Shown in pieces: positions 12,348-25,639 of a DNA stretch of 64,000 nt. The translations under genes and the position numbers were made by a program. This DNA comes from Mugil cephalus (lineage: Eukaryota > Chordata > Actinopteri > Mugiliformes > Mugilidae). The DNA lies in assembly GCF_022458985.1 (NCBI RefSeq), contig NC_061772.1, positions 29,881,501 to 29,945,500 of the forward strand, read 5' to 3'. The notes beneath the pieces are model-generated. The model searched no databases. It was not told the DNA's origin and saw nothing but the letters and a program-made list of their open reading frames with translations. The stretch's first letter is position 1. Each line of letters starts with the position of its first letter.

Positions 12348-12789
12348 GTATGAATACATTTCTATTATTAATAGAATATTAAATAGTGATAGTAATGTAA
12401 AAAAACAGTGTTGTGGAATTTTCCCGAAATTTAGACGAAACGCTGTTCCAATGTCTGTATCAGAACAGCAGTGTCACATGACTGTTCCATGTTGCATTTC
12501 ATTACGCCAAAAGCAGTTTTCAAACATGAGTTGTTTTTGTTTCAGTCAGTGATGATTTTGTTATCAGGTTTCTAAAATGGAACACTAATTAAAATACTAC
12601 CAATGAGAATATGTCTATTAATACATGTAACTTATGTAAAGTTTGTATGTAAAATAATCATTCCCCGTGTCTTTCCTTCATTGGCTGCTGATTTGTCACC
12701 CATATGCCAAAAACATTTAAAAGCCCTTGTAATGTGCAGTTTGTCTGCAACGTCTTGCCTCTGAGTGAGCTTTTGGATTGAGACTAACT

Positions 12790-13640
12790 TGAAATGTATC
12801 AGGCCGGGCTCAAAGCAGGACTCAGATGCAGAGGGGTGGCAGTAAAGGTGCCTTTATTTCACAGAATCAACAGGGGTGAGGCTACTTGAGTGTAAAATAA
12901 AAGTGCTATGAAACAAGCTCCTGACGTGGCTATGAAATCTTATCATAGTAAAATCACTCCAGAGGAGGAAAACAAAGATAAGCACAGCTATGAAGGTTAA
13001 CAAACAAAGATACGCACAGCTATGAAGGTTAAAAAACAAAGGGCGCTCAGAAAGAAAGGAACTCACAAGGCTAACTACATTACCTACCAAACTAACCTGA
13101 CCTAACGGGAGGGGAAAAATAAAACCCTGACAAATAAAAGGCGCTCCAAAAGGGAGGAAGCAAAACCTGGTAAGGAAAACTAGGAAAACAAAGAATCACT
13201 CCAAAAAAAGGGAGGAAAAGTAAAGAAGGCCTAAACACAAAATCACTCCAGAAGGAGGAAACAAAAACAGCAAAATTTGAACAGAAACTGAATCACTAGA
13301 ACTAAGCTAGGAAGTTACAAAGAAAAATCACTCTTTCGAGGAAACTCAAGGCAGCAAAGCAAGGCAGACTGTGGCTTGGATCACAAGCACGGGTACAAAC
13401 AACAAAAATGACAAACACACTGGCGGAAGACAAGCGAGACACAGACTATTTAAACACATGGAGGGAAGAGAGCACCAGGTGGACACAATCAGGAATCAGG
13501 GAAGACAATCAGACTGGTGACACATGAGGAAGGGCAAGTGACCTAAAACGAGAGGAGAGTTACTTTCCAAAATAAGGCAGGAAATGACAAGACAAGCACA
13601 CCAAAATAAGACATGACCACACTGCGATGTGACAAAATGG
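12790..13640. mobile_element. Unclassified interspersed repeat in intron 2 of VLIG copy 1
   Basis: Left edge near 'ggcaggactcagatgcag'-like sequence and a TTTATTTCACAG motif; right edge near 'gcgatgtgaca'. The interior is A-rich with short internal duplications: a block containing GCACAGCTATGAAGGTTA occurs twice at about 12970-13040. It is absent from the matching intron of copy 2, so it entered after the duplication. It carries no coding capacity. Confidence 0.45.
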
Positions 13641-14280
13641 ATGTTGGTAGAAAGCGTCCCAGGTCAGCTTTCTGGGAACACTTCGACCTTCAACAAGCAC
13701 CCCCTACAAATACTGAATGATAAAAAATATCCTTTCATACCAATCAACTGGTAGAAATCATATTGTGTGGCTGCATACTGAATGACCAGCATGATCCAAT
13801 GGACACGGATCCGCTGCTACTACTTAAAAAATATAAAAACAAGTTAAATATTATAAGAGTAGCCGGGAAAGAATATTATAACAAAATATTAGATGACACA
13901 AGAATAACATTAAAGGCATATGGAACATAATAAACACTGTAATAAAAAATACCTCTAAACAATTTAATTATTTTAACTGCTTGTTGCAGTTCCTCTGCCT
14001 TCCAGCCGGAAAAGAGGTCAGGGTCATTGGTTCTCGTCAGGAGTATAAGGCACGCCTTATTAACGCCTCATTAATACCTACATAAACCTCATAGCCTCTT
14101 TTTATCTCTCTTTATTTCTGCTATTTTATAATGATTTCTTATTTTTATTTTATTACCTCAGAGGGTGTCTTTTACACTCAGACAATCAGGCAATCGGGCC
14201 TGAATTGTCTGAATGAGAGACCTCTAAATTCTTCTCCTGTACTTCTCCTACTCCCTTACCTCATTTCCCTTCGGGGATTG
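13641..14280. other. Intron 2 of VLIG copy 1, shared and unassigned sequence
   Basis: The segment around 13675-13735, including GCACCCCCTACAAATACTGA, matches 33105-33150 in intron 2 of copy 2, so it is ancestral intron sequence. The rest up to the microsatellite is unassigned. Confidence 0.5.
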
Positions 14281-15480
<1,200 letters not shown>

Positions 15481-16255
15481 ACTCCTAGACTGCGGTCCTT
15501 TTTGGGGGCTGATCAGACCCCTCCAGCCTTTAAACTGTGCTAGTCGGCCCTTTTTCTCATCTTGTCTTCTTATCTCTTCTTTTCCCTTAAATTCAGAGGG
15601 CAGCTTTCACATCCAGGCAATCAGGCAATATCCGGGCTGACTATCTGGATGGGGGACCTTCTAAACCCTTATCTGGTCTTTTATACGACTAATCCATACG
15701 TATTCTCTTTGTTTTATTCTTACAAACAGTACTACTGTTGAATCATACTCTCACAGCCATGAAATGTCTCATAAGACATGCAGAAATTTGGTTAAGAGGT
15801 TTTCTGCTCACCTTTCACTTAGTTGCGTAAGACTGTAAGAGATGCTCTTCCAGTGTAACTACATTCCTTTCCTGGTATCCCGGACGAGATGGTCTTATAT
15901 GGTGAGATAGCGTAAGTAACATTCTTCCCAAGGTTATACACAGGCTGAAGGCCTTATTAACCCCTAAAAACGCAACAGCATGTTGACACAAAACCACTTC
16001 CAACAGGCTTCAGCACAGTTTTAAGCACAACCCAGTGTAAAAAAAAATGTTAAGGTGCAATGTTATGCAAATTAAATGAAGGAGATGGCACGGAGCACTC
16101 GAAAAACACATCTACTCTGTCACTGCGCATGAGCCCCCGCCACATATACATATACATATATAAATATGCATTCATATACATATATATATCTTCATATATA
16201 CATATTCAAATTTATGAGAGTATTTAAATACACACAAGTAATTAATAATTAGCTA
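15481..16255. other. Intron 2 of VLIG copy 1, unassigned, with AT-rich low complexity
   Basis: No coding similarity is seen. An ATATAC-type low-complexity stretch spans about 16144-16205. Confidence 0.5.
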
Positions 16256-16259
16256 AAGA

Positions 16260-16800
16260 GAGAAAAAATATGTAAACAACAATTAATACCCGGTGAAAAT
16301 AAATAACCCTCATCCCTATATCTTGTGAGAAACCATTTTTGGATGTGTTTTTGAAGTGGTATACTTTGGACATTCCTTGAGCTCTTCTCTCAACCTATTC
16401 CATAATTTGATAACACACAGCAATATACAAAAACGTCTCCTAGTAGTGTGCACCACCTGAATACTGAAATTAAATCTATCCCTCAAATCATAACCCACTC
16501 TTCTCTCAGTGAATAATTTCTGTCTATTTCTTGGTAGTATATTGTTTTTGGCTTTGAATATGATTGTTGTAGTCTGTAATTCTATGATGCCTCTGAGTGT
16601 TAGCAGCTTTGATTGTGAAAATAACGTGTTTGTGTGATCCTTCTAACCTGCCTTATGAATAATTCTTACTGCTTTCTTTTGCAGAATGATTAGTGGTTTT
16701 ATTGTACTGATTTAGTCGTTGCCCCAAACCTCTTTACAGTAACTAATTTATGGAAGAATTATTGAACATTAGAGAAAGCAGAGTGATTTGTAATTCAGGA
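16260..16800 (-). mobile_element. LINE reverse-transcriptase C-terminal remnant
   Basis: The minus strand encodes a broken frame containing 'KPLIILQKKAVRIIHKA' and, further on, 'KAKNNILPRN' and 'VIKLWNRLREELKE'. These resemble the conserved region C-terminal to the reverse transcriptase of fish non-LTR retrotransposons, where 'LQKKAIRII' and 'KLWNSL' motifs recur. Stop codons and missing domains make it a dead fragment. The right side is cut by the Tc1/hAT nest. The clade is not certain. Confidence 0.65.
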
Positions 16801-16846
16801 CCGGTTTGGTATGCTGCTCTGCTTCTTGGTACTTTGGATTGTATAT

Positions 16847-18685
16847 ACACCGGCCACTTTATTAGGTACTAGGGATCTATACCAAGTACTGGTATTGTTT
16901 GGTACCAACAAACGATACTGTTATTGGTACTTTTTGAACGTCTGACTGTCTACCTACCACTGTCAATAGGTGATGACGCAGCACCTAGTCACTGATCCTG
17001 TTCACAGAAAGGTCTAAACCAGGCATCACCAAATGGCGGATCCAATGGCGATTCTGCCTGGACCCATTAAAATTCTAATATTAACCCTTTAAGACCTGAA
17101 CATCCGTGTGCACACAAAAATTAGGTTGCAGTATTTTAATTACCATAACTCATCGATGGCATTCAAAGTGTGGTTGAACAATGGGAAGTTGTGCTTTCTG
17201 GAAAGCTTTCTGTCAGCTCCAGGTTGAGAAGGGACGTGCAATCATGGAGCTGCAGGAAGAGAGAGAGTTGTTTGGAGGAATTTGTTGGTAAAAACCAAGT
17301 TAATTCTACCGTTGAGATATCATGAAGGTCTTCCAGACAAAACCACAACTTCCCAGTGTTCAGTCCACGTGCTTCGACGGATCCTTCAGGCTTTAAATGG
17401 TTAATAGAAAGATAAATAATTTGGGCATCGCCGCTAATGTCAGTGGCCAAGCCAATCAAATCAATGTAGTTCAGACTTATTGCTATGTTAAAAGTCTAGA
17501 TTATTACTTTGAACACTTGAAATTCGACAATAAATGATATAAAAATGTACGTATGTTGTTGATTTTATTTACATCAGGGTACACTATTTTGAGTGACATT
17601 AGATTCGGACCTTTGCTGGGAGGAAATTTTAGTAACTGGACCTCTTTGAATTTTAATTGAATACCCCTGTTCTAAGCGATCCAAAGTGTGGGCCCACTTT
17701 ATCAAGGTTGACACAGATTCATCTCGATGCAACATTTGTCTGAGACAAGTTTCGTCCAAGGGAGGTAACACCAGCAACATCATGAAGCACTTGCAGCGTA
17801 CTTATGATATAAAACTGAAGGAGTCGCTGTCTTTGCTAAAGTTTGCAAAAGTTCGTCCGCTAAACGCTATTGACTGCAGCACCGTGCCAGTGCCTACAGC
17901 TTCTTGTCTGAATCTATTGAATCTATTATTGTTTGCTCTAAATTACATTGTCGTATTAATAAGAGTATCGACAAATATCAGTATCGGTATTGGTATCAAT
18001 AAAATCATAACGACATACATCCCTATTATGTACACCATGCTAATAAAAGGTTGGACCCTCTTTTGCCTTCAGAATTGCTTTAATTCTTGGTGTCGTACTT
18101 TAACAAGTTGTTGGAAACATTCCACAGAGATTTTGGTCCATATGGACATGATAGCATCACACTGTTGGTATCTGATCACATCTATGATGAGAACTCCTGT
18201 TCCGCCACATCCCAAAGATGCTCTGTTGGATTGAGATCTGGTGACTGTGGAGGCCATTGGAGTACAGTGAACTCATTGTCATGTTCCAGAAACCAGGTTG
18301 AGATGATATGAGTTTTGTGACATGGTGCCTGCTGCTGGTGGTGTAATGGTGTGGGGGATATTTTCTTGGCACACTTTGGGCCCCTTAGTACAAACTGAGC
18401 ATGGTTTAAATGCCACAGTCTACCTGAGTATTGTTGCTGACCATGTCCACAGTGAACCATCTTCTGACGGCTACGTCCAGCAGGATGATGCTGAACTGTT
18501 GATACAAGGCAGGATGGATCCATGCTTTCATGTTGTTTACATCAAATTCTGCCCCTGCCATCTGAATGTTGCAGTTGAAATCGAGACTCGTCAAACCAGG
18601 CAACGTTTTTCAAGTGTTGGTGAGACTGTGTGAACTATAGTCTTAGTGTCCTGTTCTTAGGTGACAGGAGTGGACCCCGGTGTAT
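16847..18685 (-). mobile_element. Tc1-like DNA transposon remnant, split by a hAT element
   Basis: The left terminal sequence 'caccggccactttattaggt' and the interior after 18034 match a common fish Tc1-like element. The minus strand at about 18200-18310 encodes 'HDNEFTVLQWPPQSPDLNP', followed by TEHLWDV, which contains the last aspartate-region motif and the catalytic glutamate of the Tc1 DDE transposase. Frames are broken and the right part is missing, with similarity fading near 18685. A separate element occupies 16870-18025, so the Tc1 copy was already resident when that one inserted. Confidence 0.85.
16870..18025 (+). mobile_element. Internally deleted hAT transposon with BED zinc-finger remnant
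   Basis: The ends are TAGGGATCTAT on the left and its near inverse ATACATCCCTA on the right. Flanks are TTAGGTAC (16862-16869) and TTATGTAC (18026-18033), a 7/8-matching 8-bp target duplication. The plus strand at about 17685-17810 encodes 'VWAHFIKVDTDSSRCNICL' and 'GGNTSNIMKHL', a BED-type zinc finger (CxxC, then a histidine) typical of hAT transposases. The catalytic domain is missing. It sits inside the Tc1 copy and carries its own BED piece only, so it is non-autonomous. Confidence 0.85.
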
Positions 18686-18689
18686 TTTC

Positions 18690-19400
18690 TGAGGATGTGG
18701 CAAGGGGAAGGATTTAAATAAGGAAAAGGAGGGGTCCTAGGACAGAGTCTAGGGGAATGCCGGATGTGACGGGGAAGGGTTGGGAGCAGTGGGAGTTGAC
18801 CTTGATGTCGTGGATGCGGCCGGAGAGGTATGACTTGAACCAGAGGAGAGGTGTGTCAGTGATGCCAATGGCTGAGAGTCTGTTGATGAGGATGGGGTGG
18901 AAAATTGTATCACATGCCGTGCTTAGGTCGAGGAGGATGAGGATGGACAGGAAACCGGAATCAGCAGGAGGTCACTGATAATTTTAAGTAGAGCTGTTTC
19001 GGTGCTGTGGTTGGTGCAGAAACTAGACTGAAATTCTTTGTAGAGTTTATTGTGGGGCAAGTGGGACTGAAGCCGAGGCGTTGTCCATGTGTATATTGAA
19101 ATCAAGTAGAACGTAGAATAAAGTCACTATTAGGTTTAGGAGGACGGTAGACTATGGCAATGATAAGGAGGTATGGGCTGTTTATTAAACCTGCAGAGCA
19201 TTCGAATAAACTGGGGACCGGAACAGTAACAGAGGAAAAACATTCCAGGTGTTGCGGAAAATCAGTGCAAGGCTGCCGCCTTGACCCGTGACTCGTTTTA
19301 TTATATAATGTTTTGAATATTGACATGAATTCATCATATGCACCATTTATATTATTGTTATTGTATACTACATCCCAATTCTGTGCGATCATTTACTCTT
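18690..19400 (-). mobile_element. L2-like LINE remnant (endonuclease and reverse-transcriptase pieces)
   Basis: The minus strand at about 19060-18940 encodes 'EFQSSFCTNHSTETALLKII', followed by SDLLL. In shifted frames it continues with 'LLDLSTACDTI', 'RLSAIGITDTPLLWFKSYL' and 'VTSGIPQ', the order expected in L2/Rex/Maui-type reverse transcriptases. A separate frame at 19392-19102 contains 'NINGAYDEFMSIFKTLYN' and 'IIAIVYRPPKPNSDFI', endonuclease-side motifs that appear in altered order. It is frameshifted and rearranged, hence dead. Confidence 0.75.
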
Positions 19401-19958
19401 TTGTCTTCTTCAGACCCATATTGGCGGACATCAGCTGTTAATCAGCTGTCTAGCCCATTGATCAACTCCTGATTTAATGTCCTTGATCCAAAATTGATAA
19501 TCAGTAGTCCAGAACATAATCAAAGAACGGCAAGCATTGGAGCACAAATTCAAATAGCTCACTGACAGGAAGCAGAGCAGCAGAGTGGCTGGAGTAAGAT
19601 TCATGGGGTATCCCTGATCTGGCAAAGATGGTTGTGAAACCAGGATTACTTTTCTTCTGTAAATAAATGTGCAAATATAATTTACTTTCAGGCTGTTTTG
19701 ACTATTTTTTATTCATAAACATAGAAAATTCTAATGAATGCATAAACTTTCAAGTGACACTGTATGTGCATACAGAACATTTAAAGGAATCATGGACATG
19801 TTATACTGCATGACAGTATTAGAGGGAGTTCAAGTGTGAGAGTTGTTATTCACTGGATTATAGCAAATATATTTGTAAATCGAACAAGTCCATACACAAT
19901 ACAGACGCCTTAATTTAATTTTATTCCTAAAAATTATTTTCTGTTTTGTCTTTGACAG
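19401..19958 (+). other. 3' part of intron 2, VLIG copy 1
   Basis: From about 19820 the sequence matches the end of intron 2 in copy 2 (34545-34668), including a GAGAGTTGTTATTCAC-type block and the acceptor CTTTGACAG at 19950-19958. The part left of 19820 is unassigned. Confidence 0.6.
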
Positions 19959-22900
19959 CCATGTTGAGCTTTCTCTCCAAACTTGGACTGGAGAAATATT
20001 ATCCCAACAGACTTTCACTTCAGTCTCTCTTGGAGATCAACACAAACAGCTTAAATGAAAAACCTGTTTCATCACTAGAGGACATACCATGGTTCTTTCT
20101 CAGAAAACTTTTTAAAATCAGTGCCAACTGCAGGAGCTGTACACAGTTGACAAGTAATCAAAAGGAAAATAATGATATCTGGGACCTGGGCTTTTACACT
20201 GCAGATGACTCTGACAATAAGATTAACCCTCTTGACCTCATAGTAGCTCTCTTCCTTTGTGCTGACAGCTCTTTGCAACAGGAAATGTCTCTCAAAATGT
20301 CCATGTGCCAGTTTTCTGTCCCACTGCTGTTGCCTCGTGGCAATAAGAGTCAGTGTAGCCTGATGCTTTGGGCTCTGAGAGACATCGTCAAAGAGTGGTG
20401 TCCACATGATCTGTCTGAATCAAGAGGTTTTGTTGAAGACAACATTGTCCAAGCAGATCTACCGTCCTATTCCTTTGTGAGACTGAAAAACTGCAGTTTA
20501 TCAAAGTCTCACATTCTGAACCAGGTTCTTAGTCGTGGTCAACAGAATCACAATATCTTCATACACAGAGATATGGAAGGAGGAGGAGTTAAAAGAGAAA
20601 TATCCAATGGACTGGTGGAGGTCTGCTGGTATCTGCCATGTGGTACAAAAAATCTAGACATATTTCCAGATCCTGTTACTTTTGCAAATATGAGAGGAGA
20701 CATCTGTGAGTCACTTGAACAGTTCAAGTTTCTTTTTCAAGTGTCAAATGCCACCTTTGTGTTTCTGGACAAAGTTGAAGAAAGGGAGCTGGAGATTTTG
20801 ACTTCCCTAAAAGATATGAAAACTAAACTCTTCCTGGTAGTTAATCAAAAAGAGGGGAATTTTAGAGAAGACATGATGTCAGTCAAGAAAACGCTGGAGA
20901 AACTGGATTCACCAAAGAACGCTTTAATCGTTAAGAAGACAAGTGATAATGCCACAGAGTTTTCAAAGAAGCTTTGTGAAGTGATCAAGACATGTCTCTC
21001 ACATGTCAAAGCTACAACCAGCATTGTAAATATGACTGACAAAGCTGTTGAACTTGGTCTGTTTGTGGACAAAAGCAAAACTGACCAACAACACAAAGCA
21101 GCCAAAGAGATTGTTGATGTCATTGGGGTCAGATCGATTCCACAATACAAGAGTCAGCAACTTCCTCTACAAGGAGATAATTGGAAAAAGTTATCAAATT
21201 TAGAAAAGGAGGAGTGTAGACTAAAGACATCTGGTAACATAGGTCTGGAAGAATATAAATCTTCTCTTCAAGAAAAACAACAAAAAATTAGGAAGGACCA
21301 AAAGAAATACAAACTATCCAAAGGAATGGAGACTTTTATTTCTAACTTATCAACAAATGACAAAGAAAAAAGGGACTTTTTCCTCAAGTGGATGAAGCTA
21401 AAACTCGATTCCCGTTCAAGGAAGAATCTGTCTGATCTGCAAAACAAATTCAAAGAGCAATGCAAGAAGAAAGATGTGAAACAAATAGCAGAGTTGGATC
21501 AAGCTTTGGTGGAGAGCTCTTTAGGTGTAGAACATTACATGAGAGAGATGGGACTGATCTATGAGTTTTTGCCAGAACCTCATCATGAAAGATATCATCT
21601 CCTTCTCTGGCTGCTGAACTGCTGTTGGATGGATATCCTTTAGAGCTCTTGGATGGAGATGCTTCCAACATCCCCGAGAGATGGGTGACAGATGTGCTGA
21701 TGGAGCTTCACAAGAAGGTTGGAGAGAAGAGCAGACTGTTGGTACTGACTGTATTAGGAGTTCAAAGTTCGGGGAAGTCAACACTCCTCAACACCATGTT
21801 TGGTGTACAGTTCCCTGTCAGCAGTGGCAGATGTACCAGAGGAGCTTATATGCTGTTCCTCAAAGTTGGAGATGATTTGAAAAGTGACTTAAATTCTGAC
21901 TTCATAGTTCTCATTGACACAGAGGGTCTAAAATCTCCTGATCTGGCACAACTAGAGGAGAGTTATGAGCATGACAACCAGCTGGCAACCTTTGTAATCG
22001 GCCTCAGTGATATCACTATCGTCAACATTGCAATGGAGAACACAACTGAAATGAAAGATGTTCTGCAAATCACGGCCCATGCATTCTTGAGAATGAAGGA
22101 GATTGGTAAAAAACCCATTTGTTATGTTGTTCATCAGAATGTTGCAGGAGTTTCAGCTGATTCAAAGTGTCTGACAGAAAGAAAACATCTGTTGGATCAA
22201 CTCAATGAAATGACACAAATTGCAGCTGTAATGGAAAAACAACCTTCTATCAAAGCCTTCACTGATGTACTGGACTATGACATAGAAAACAACAACTGGA
22301 ACATCCCAGGACTCTGGCATGGAACACCTCCAATGGCTCCAGTGAACACAGGTTACAGTGAAGCTGTAGCTGATTTCAAGAAACATCTTCTGGAGACAAT
22401 GAAAGGAGACAGAAGATCTGAACCCTCACAGATCCCTGAGTTTCTAGAATGGATGAGAAGTCTCTGGAAAGCAGTCAAATATGAGAACTTCATCTTCAGT
22501 TTCAGAAACACTCTTGTGGCTCATGCCTATGACAACCTTTGTAAAGAGTTTAATGACTGGGAATGGGAGTTTAAGAAAGAGATCTTCTCGTGGCAGACAG
22601 AAGCAGAGGTAGAAATCCTCAATGCAGGAAATGAATCTGAACTCCAACATTTACTTGAACTGGTTGAATCAAGAAAACAGGAAGTTTCAGAAAAAATAGA
22701 AGTCCAGCAACAATTAATGAAGCAGAAGCTTGATGAGTACTATGAAAGACAAAATGTCCACGTAAATCTAATACAAAAATACAAAACTGACTTTTTTCTG
22801 AGTGTCAGTAATCTTGCAGAAGAAATCAGATATTCAACAATCAATAAGCTGGACTGTGTCTTGGAATCAAGAAAAAGTTCAAAAGAAGTTCATGATATTT

Positions 22901-24621
22901 GGAGGAAACACAGAGAAATGATTGAAGAACAAGTAAAAAAATTCTTGAGTGACTCCAAGAAGAGGACAAAGTCCGATGAACAACTGACATGTGAGTTTGA
23001 GAAGATGTGGGCTAAAGCCACAGAAAAGGTGTCAGGTCTACCTGAACAAAATGTACCTGAAAAAATGCTGGACCAGCTGATAAAGCATTTTGGCAACCGT
23101 AATGTCAGTGAGTATTTTCAGAACATTGGAGATCTACAGCAGATTGGATTGAGTCCATTTAAGGTCAGAAGTAAGCGTATAAAACAGAGACCTATATGCT
23201 GTTTCACTGCCTGCATTAAACCACAGACGGACTTAAAAAGAGAATTGCAGAGAGAAGCTGATAATATCATTGAGTCTTGCAAACAATTTGTGTATGAAAT
23301 CACACAGACAAAGACAGATTATGTTGAGTCTTATACAAAGGATCTTCTGGAAAAAATAGATGAAAGCCTAGAACAAATACACAAGGACTGCAAATTTAAG
23401 TTTGAGGTTGATCTGAAACTTCATATTTGTGGTTTTGCTTCAAGAGAATTTCTAAAAATGCACAACAAATTCTTGTTGGACGTAAATCCTAAAATTCAGC
23501 TGGAGAAGTTCAGGGGTCAGTACTTTTCAGACTTTGTTGATTTATACAAACAGGGAGATCAAACTCAGAAAAAAGCAAATTATTTTGTCAAGTTTTGCCT
23601 CGAACCTGCTGTTAAAGACTACATTAACAGATCTCTGGGAATAGACATCGTGGATGAAATTTTGACAAGCTCCCATTCAGCGGAGTTCAGCTCCCGCTCT
23701 TATTTCCAGTACAACATTCAGAGAGAGTTGCTGCAGAAGGAAGACTTTCAGAGCTTTGTCAAGTACATTTCTAGATATGAAATATTTGTCAAAGAATGGA
23801 TATTTCAGCACATTAAGCAAAAGATGTCTGAGAAGACTATGGGCAAACTGAAGAACAAAAATCTTGAGGTCATAGTTCAAAAACTAGAAGCAGCAACAGA
23901 ACAGGCCTCAAAAGGAGAGGATGGTGTTCTTCTACCAGATAACACAGAAAGCATCACCAAGTTCATCAGTAACGTGAGAAAATATCTGATTAAAGACATC
24001 TCAATCTCAGTGGAGGCTGAAGAAACAACACTGTTCCTAATCCAAAGCACATGTCATCCATTTATCCAGAGTCTGAAGATCTCAATAGAAGAGATGAAAG
24101 CTCAGCTTCAGGAGGAATTCTCCAAATCTGAAAACATCACTGAGACTCTGAACAAACTTCCAATCAAACCACAGGATGAGCTTTTCAAGAGAGTGTTTGG
24201 TTGTGGAAAACAATGTCCATTTTGTAAAGTTCCATGTGAGGCTGGAGGCAAAGAACACCAGAAACATCATGCAGCCGTACATCCGCCAAGAGGTCTTGGT
24301 GGAGGCAAATATGAAGACTCTAATAAGCTGGTAGAAAGACTGTGTACAACTGATGTGTACAGTGATCGTAAATTCAAAAACACAGACACTAAATGGGAGC
24401 TGCATCCTTACAAAGAGTATCACACATACTATCCAGACTGGAACATTCCTCCAGACCCCACCATAGAGGCATCTGACTACTGGAAGTACATCCTGGTAAA
24501 GTACAATGACAGATTTGCTGAAGAATATGAGGCCAAACCAGCTGATATTCCAGAGGCCTGGAAGAGAATCACAAAGGAACAAGCTCTGAAAGGTTTAAAA
24601 GATGCTTTCAACATAAAGTGA
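19959..24621 (+). pseudogene. Interferon-induced very large GTPase (VLIG/GVIN1-like) copy 1, giant exon 3, frameshifted
   Basis: The exon begins after the CTTTGACAG acceptor. The first frame starts with GCC split across the junction, then ATG TTG AGC, and runs to a stop at 21643. The second frame, shifted, carries the GTPase domain and the rest to a stop at 24621. At 21601-21602 copy 1 has two C where copy 2 has three, so a single-base deletion separates the N-terminal region from the GTPase region. In the second frame are the P-loop GVQSSGKST, then DTEG, and near the end the CGKQCPFCKVPCEAGGKEHQ Cys/His cluster. Apart from the shift the exon is uninterrupted and highly similar to copy 2, so the loss is recent, or the base is an assembly error. 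The second frame has no ATG before about 21700. VLIG proteins are interferon-inducible cytosolic/nuclear dynamin-like GTPases of poorly known function (family knowledge). Confidence 0.87.
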
Positions 24622-25639
24622 ATAATGTTCAAACCTGATGAACATCTACAAACTAAACAAAGTTTAAGATCAGACAAAAGTAAAATTAGTACTGTCTCTT
24701 TCCTGAATGAATATCTTAAGTACTGACAATCATACTGTCCTAATCATACAAGAAAATATGAAGCATGGAAATAGCTGTTGTTTTTCGTTATTAATACATG
24801 TTTTAATGTTTTTTATTTTAATATTTTTCTCATGGCTGGATTTCTAGTAACCAGTGACATGATGATTAGAATGTACAGCAGACATGTGAAAAAGAAGTGT
24901 TTTATTATGTATTTATTCATTTCCATAGTAGCCTGTAAGGGTTACTCAAAAAATTATAGGTTTTATTCTTCATTTATATATATTGTTCAGTCTGAAACAA
25001 ATCTAATAATATCGCTATTAGCTCAGAGTCTTAAAGAACTCGGAGACATCTTAAATATTTATTGCTAACAATATTTTCTTTGTTTCATTCTTAATATGCT
25101 CATGAAACTACACATAAAGGACAATGACCACTTGAAATATGCAATGCATTTATTTTGTTTTTTATTCTTTGGCTGAATGGAATATTTAAATGTCAAGCAG
25201 TTACTGCTGTTCTTGAAAGAATTGATCCTTAACATACTATGAGTTTTATTGTTAGATATTGGTGTCTTGGAAATATTTTTTTTTTCTTCAATTTCGTCTG
25301 AATAGTTGTTTTTCTTTTCTCATGATTAGTAGGTAAAAACAAAATCACTATACATATTTACTAGAGAATAATGCAATAAGCATGATGATGTGCACAGGCT
25401 TTGTGTTTTCATGATGTTTTCTATCTCTGTTCTTTCATATTTTACAGTTTTATTTGTAACATGTAAAAAAAATTCTCATATTGTAATGAATATGATGAAG
25501 AAGTCAGTAAAAAATAAAGAAATTGGTGTTCAGACTTGTTCATGTTTTAATAATAATCTGAACAAGACAACAGCAGGTGACATTGAGGCATAATTGTTTT
25601 TAGACAAAGGATACCATTTGATTCCATTTGAGTCATTAT
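24622..25639 (+). other. 3' UTR / downstream flank of VLIG copy 1
   Basis: The first part matches the copy 2 downstream sequence (39327 onward), including 'ataatgttcaaacctgatga', and later shared blocks such as 'ctttcatattttacagtttt' near 25431. Unit 1 is longer because of insertions. No second gene is seen, and no polyadenylation site can be fixed. Confidence 0.6.

Noticed and set aside
12178..12552. 124-codon frame conserved at 32356-32586
   Set aside because: The similarity reflects the recent DNA duplication. The frame crosses exon 2 in the wrong phase relative to the ATG that joins exon 3.
21601..21643. Programmed frameshift as an explanation of the copy 1 break
   Set aside because: Copy 2 encodes the same region in one frame. 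A lost C in a CCC run is simpler, and no slippery site or structure is seen.
24082..24582. 166-codon antisense frame in VLIG copy 1, repeated at 38787-39287 in copy 2
   Set aside because: It is the mirror of the strongly conserved sense coding sequence, with no own promoter or domain.
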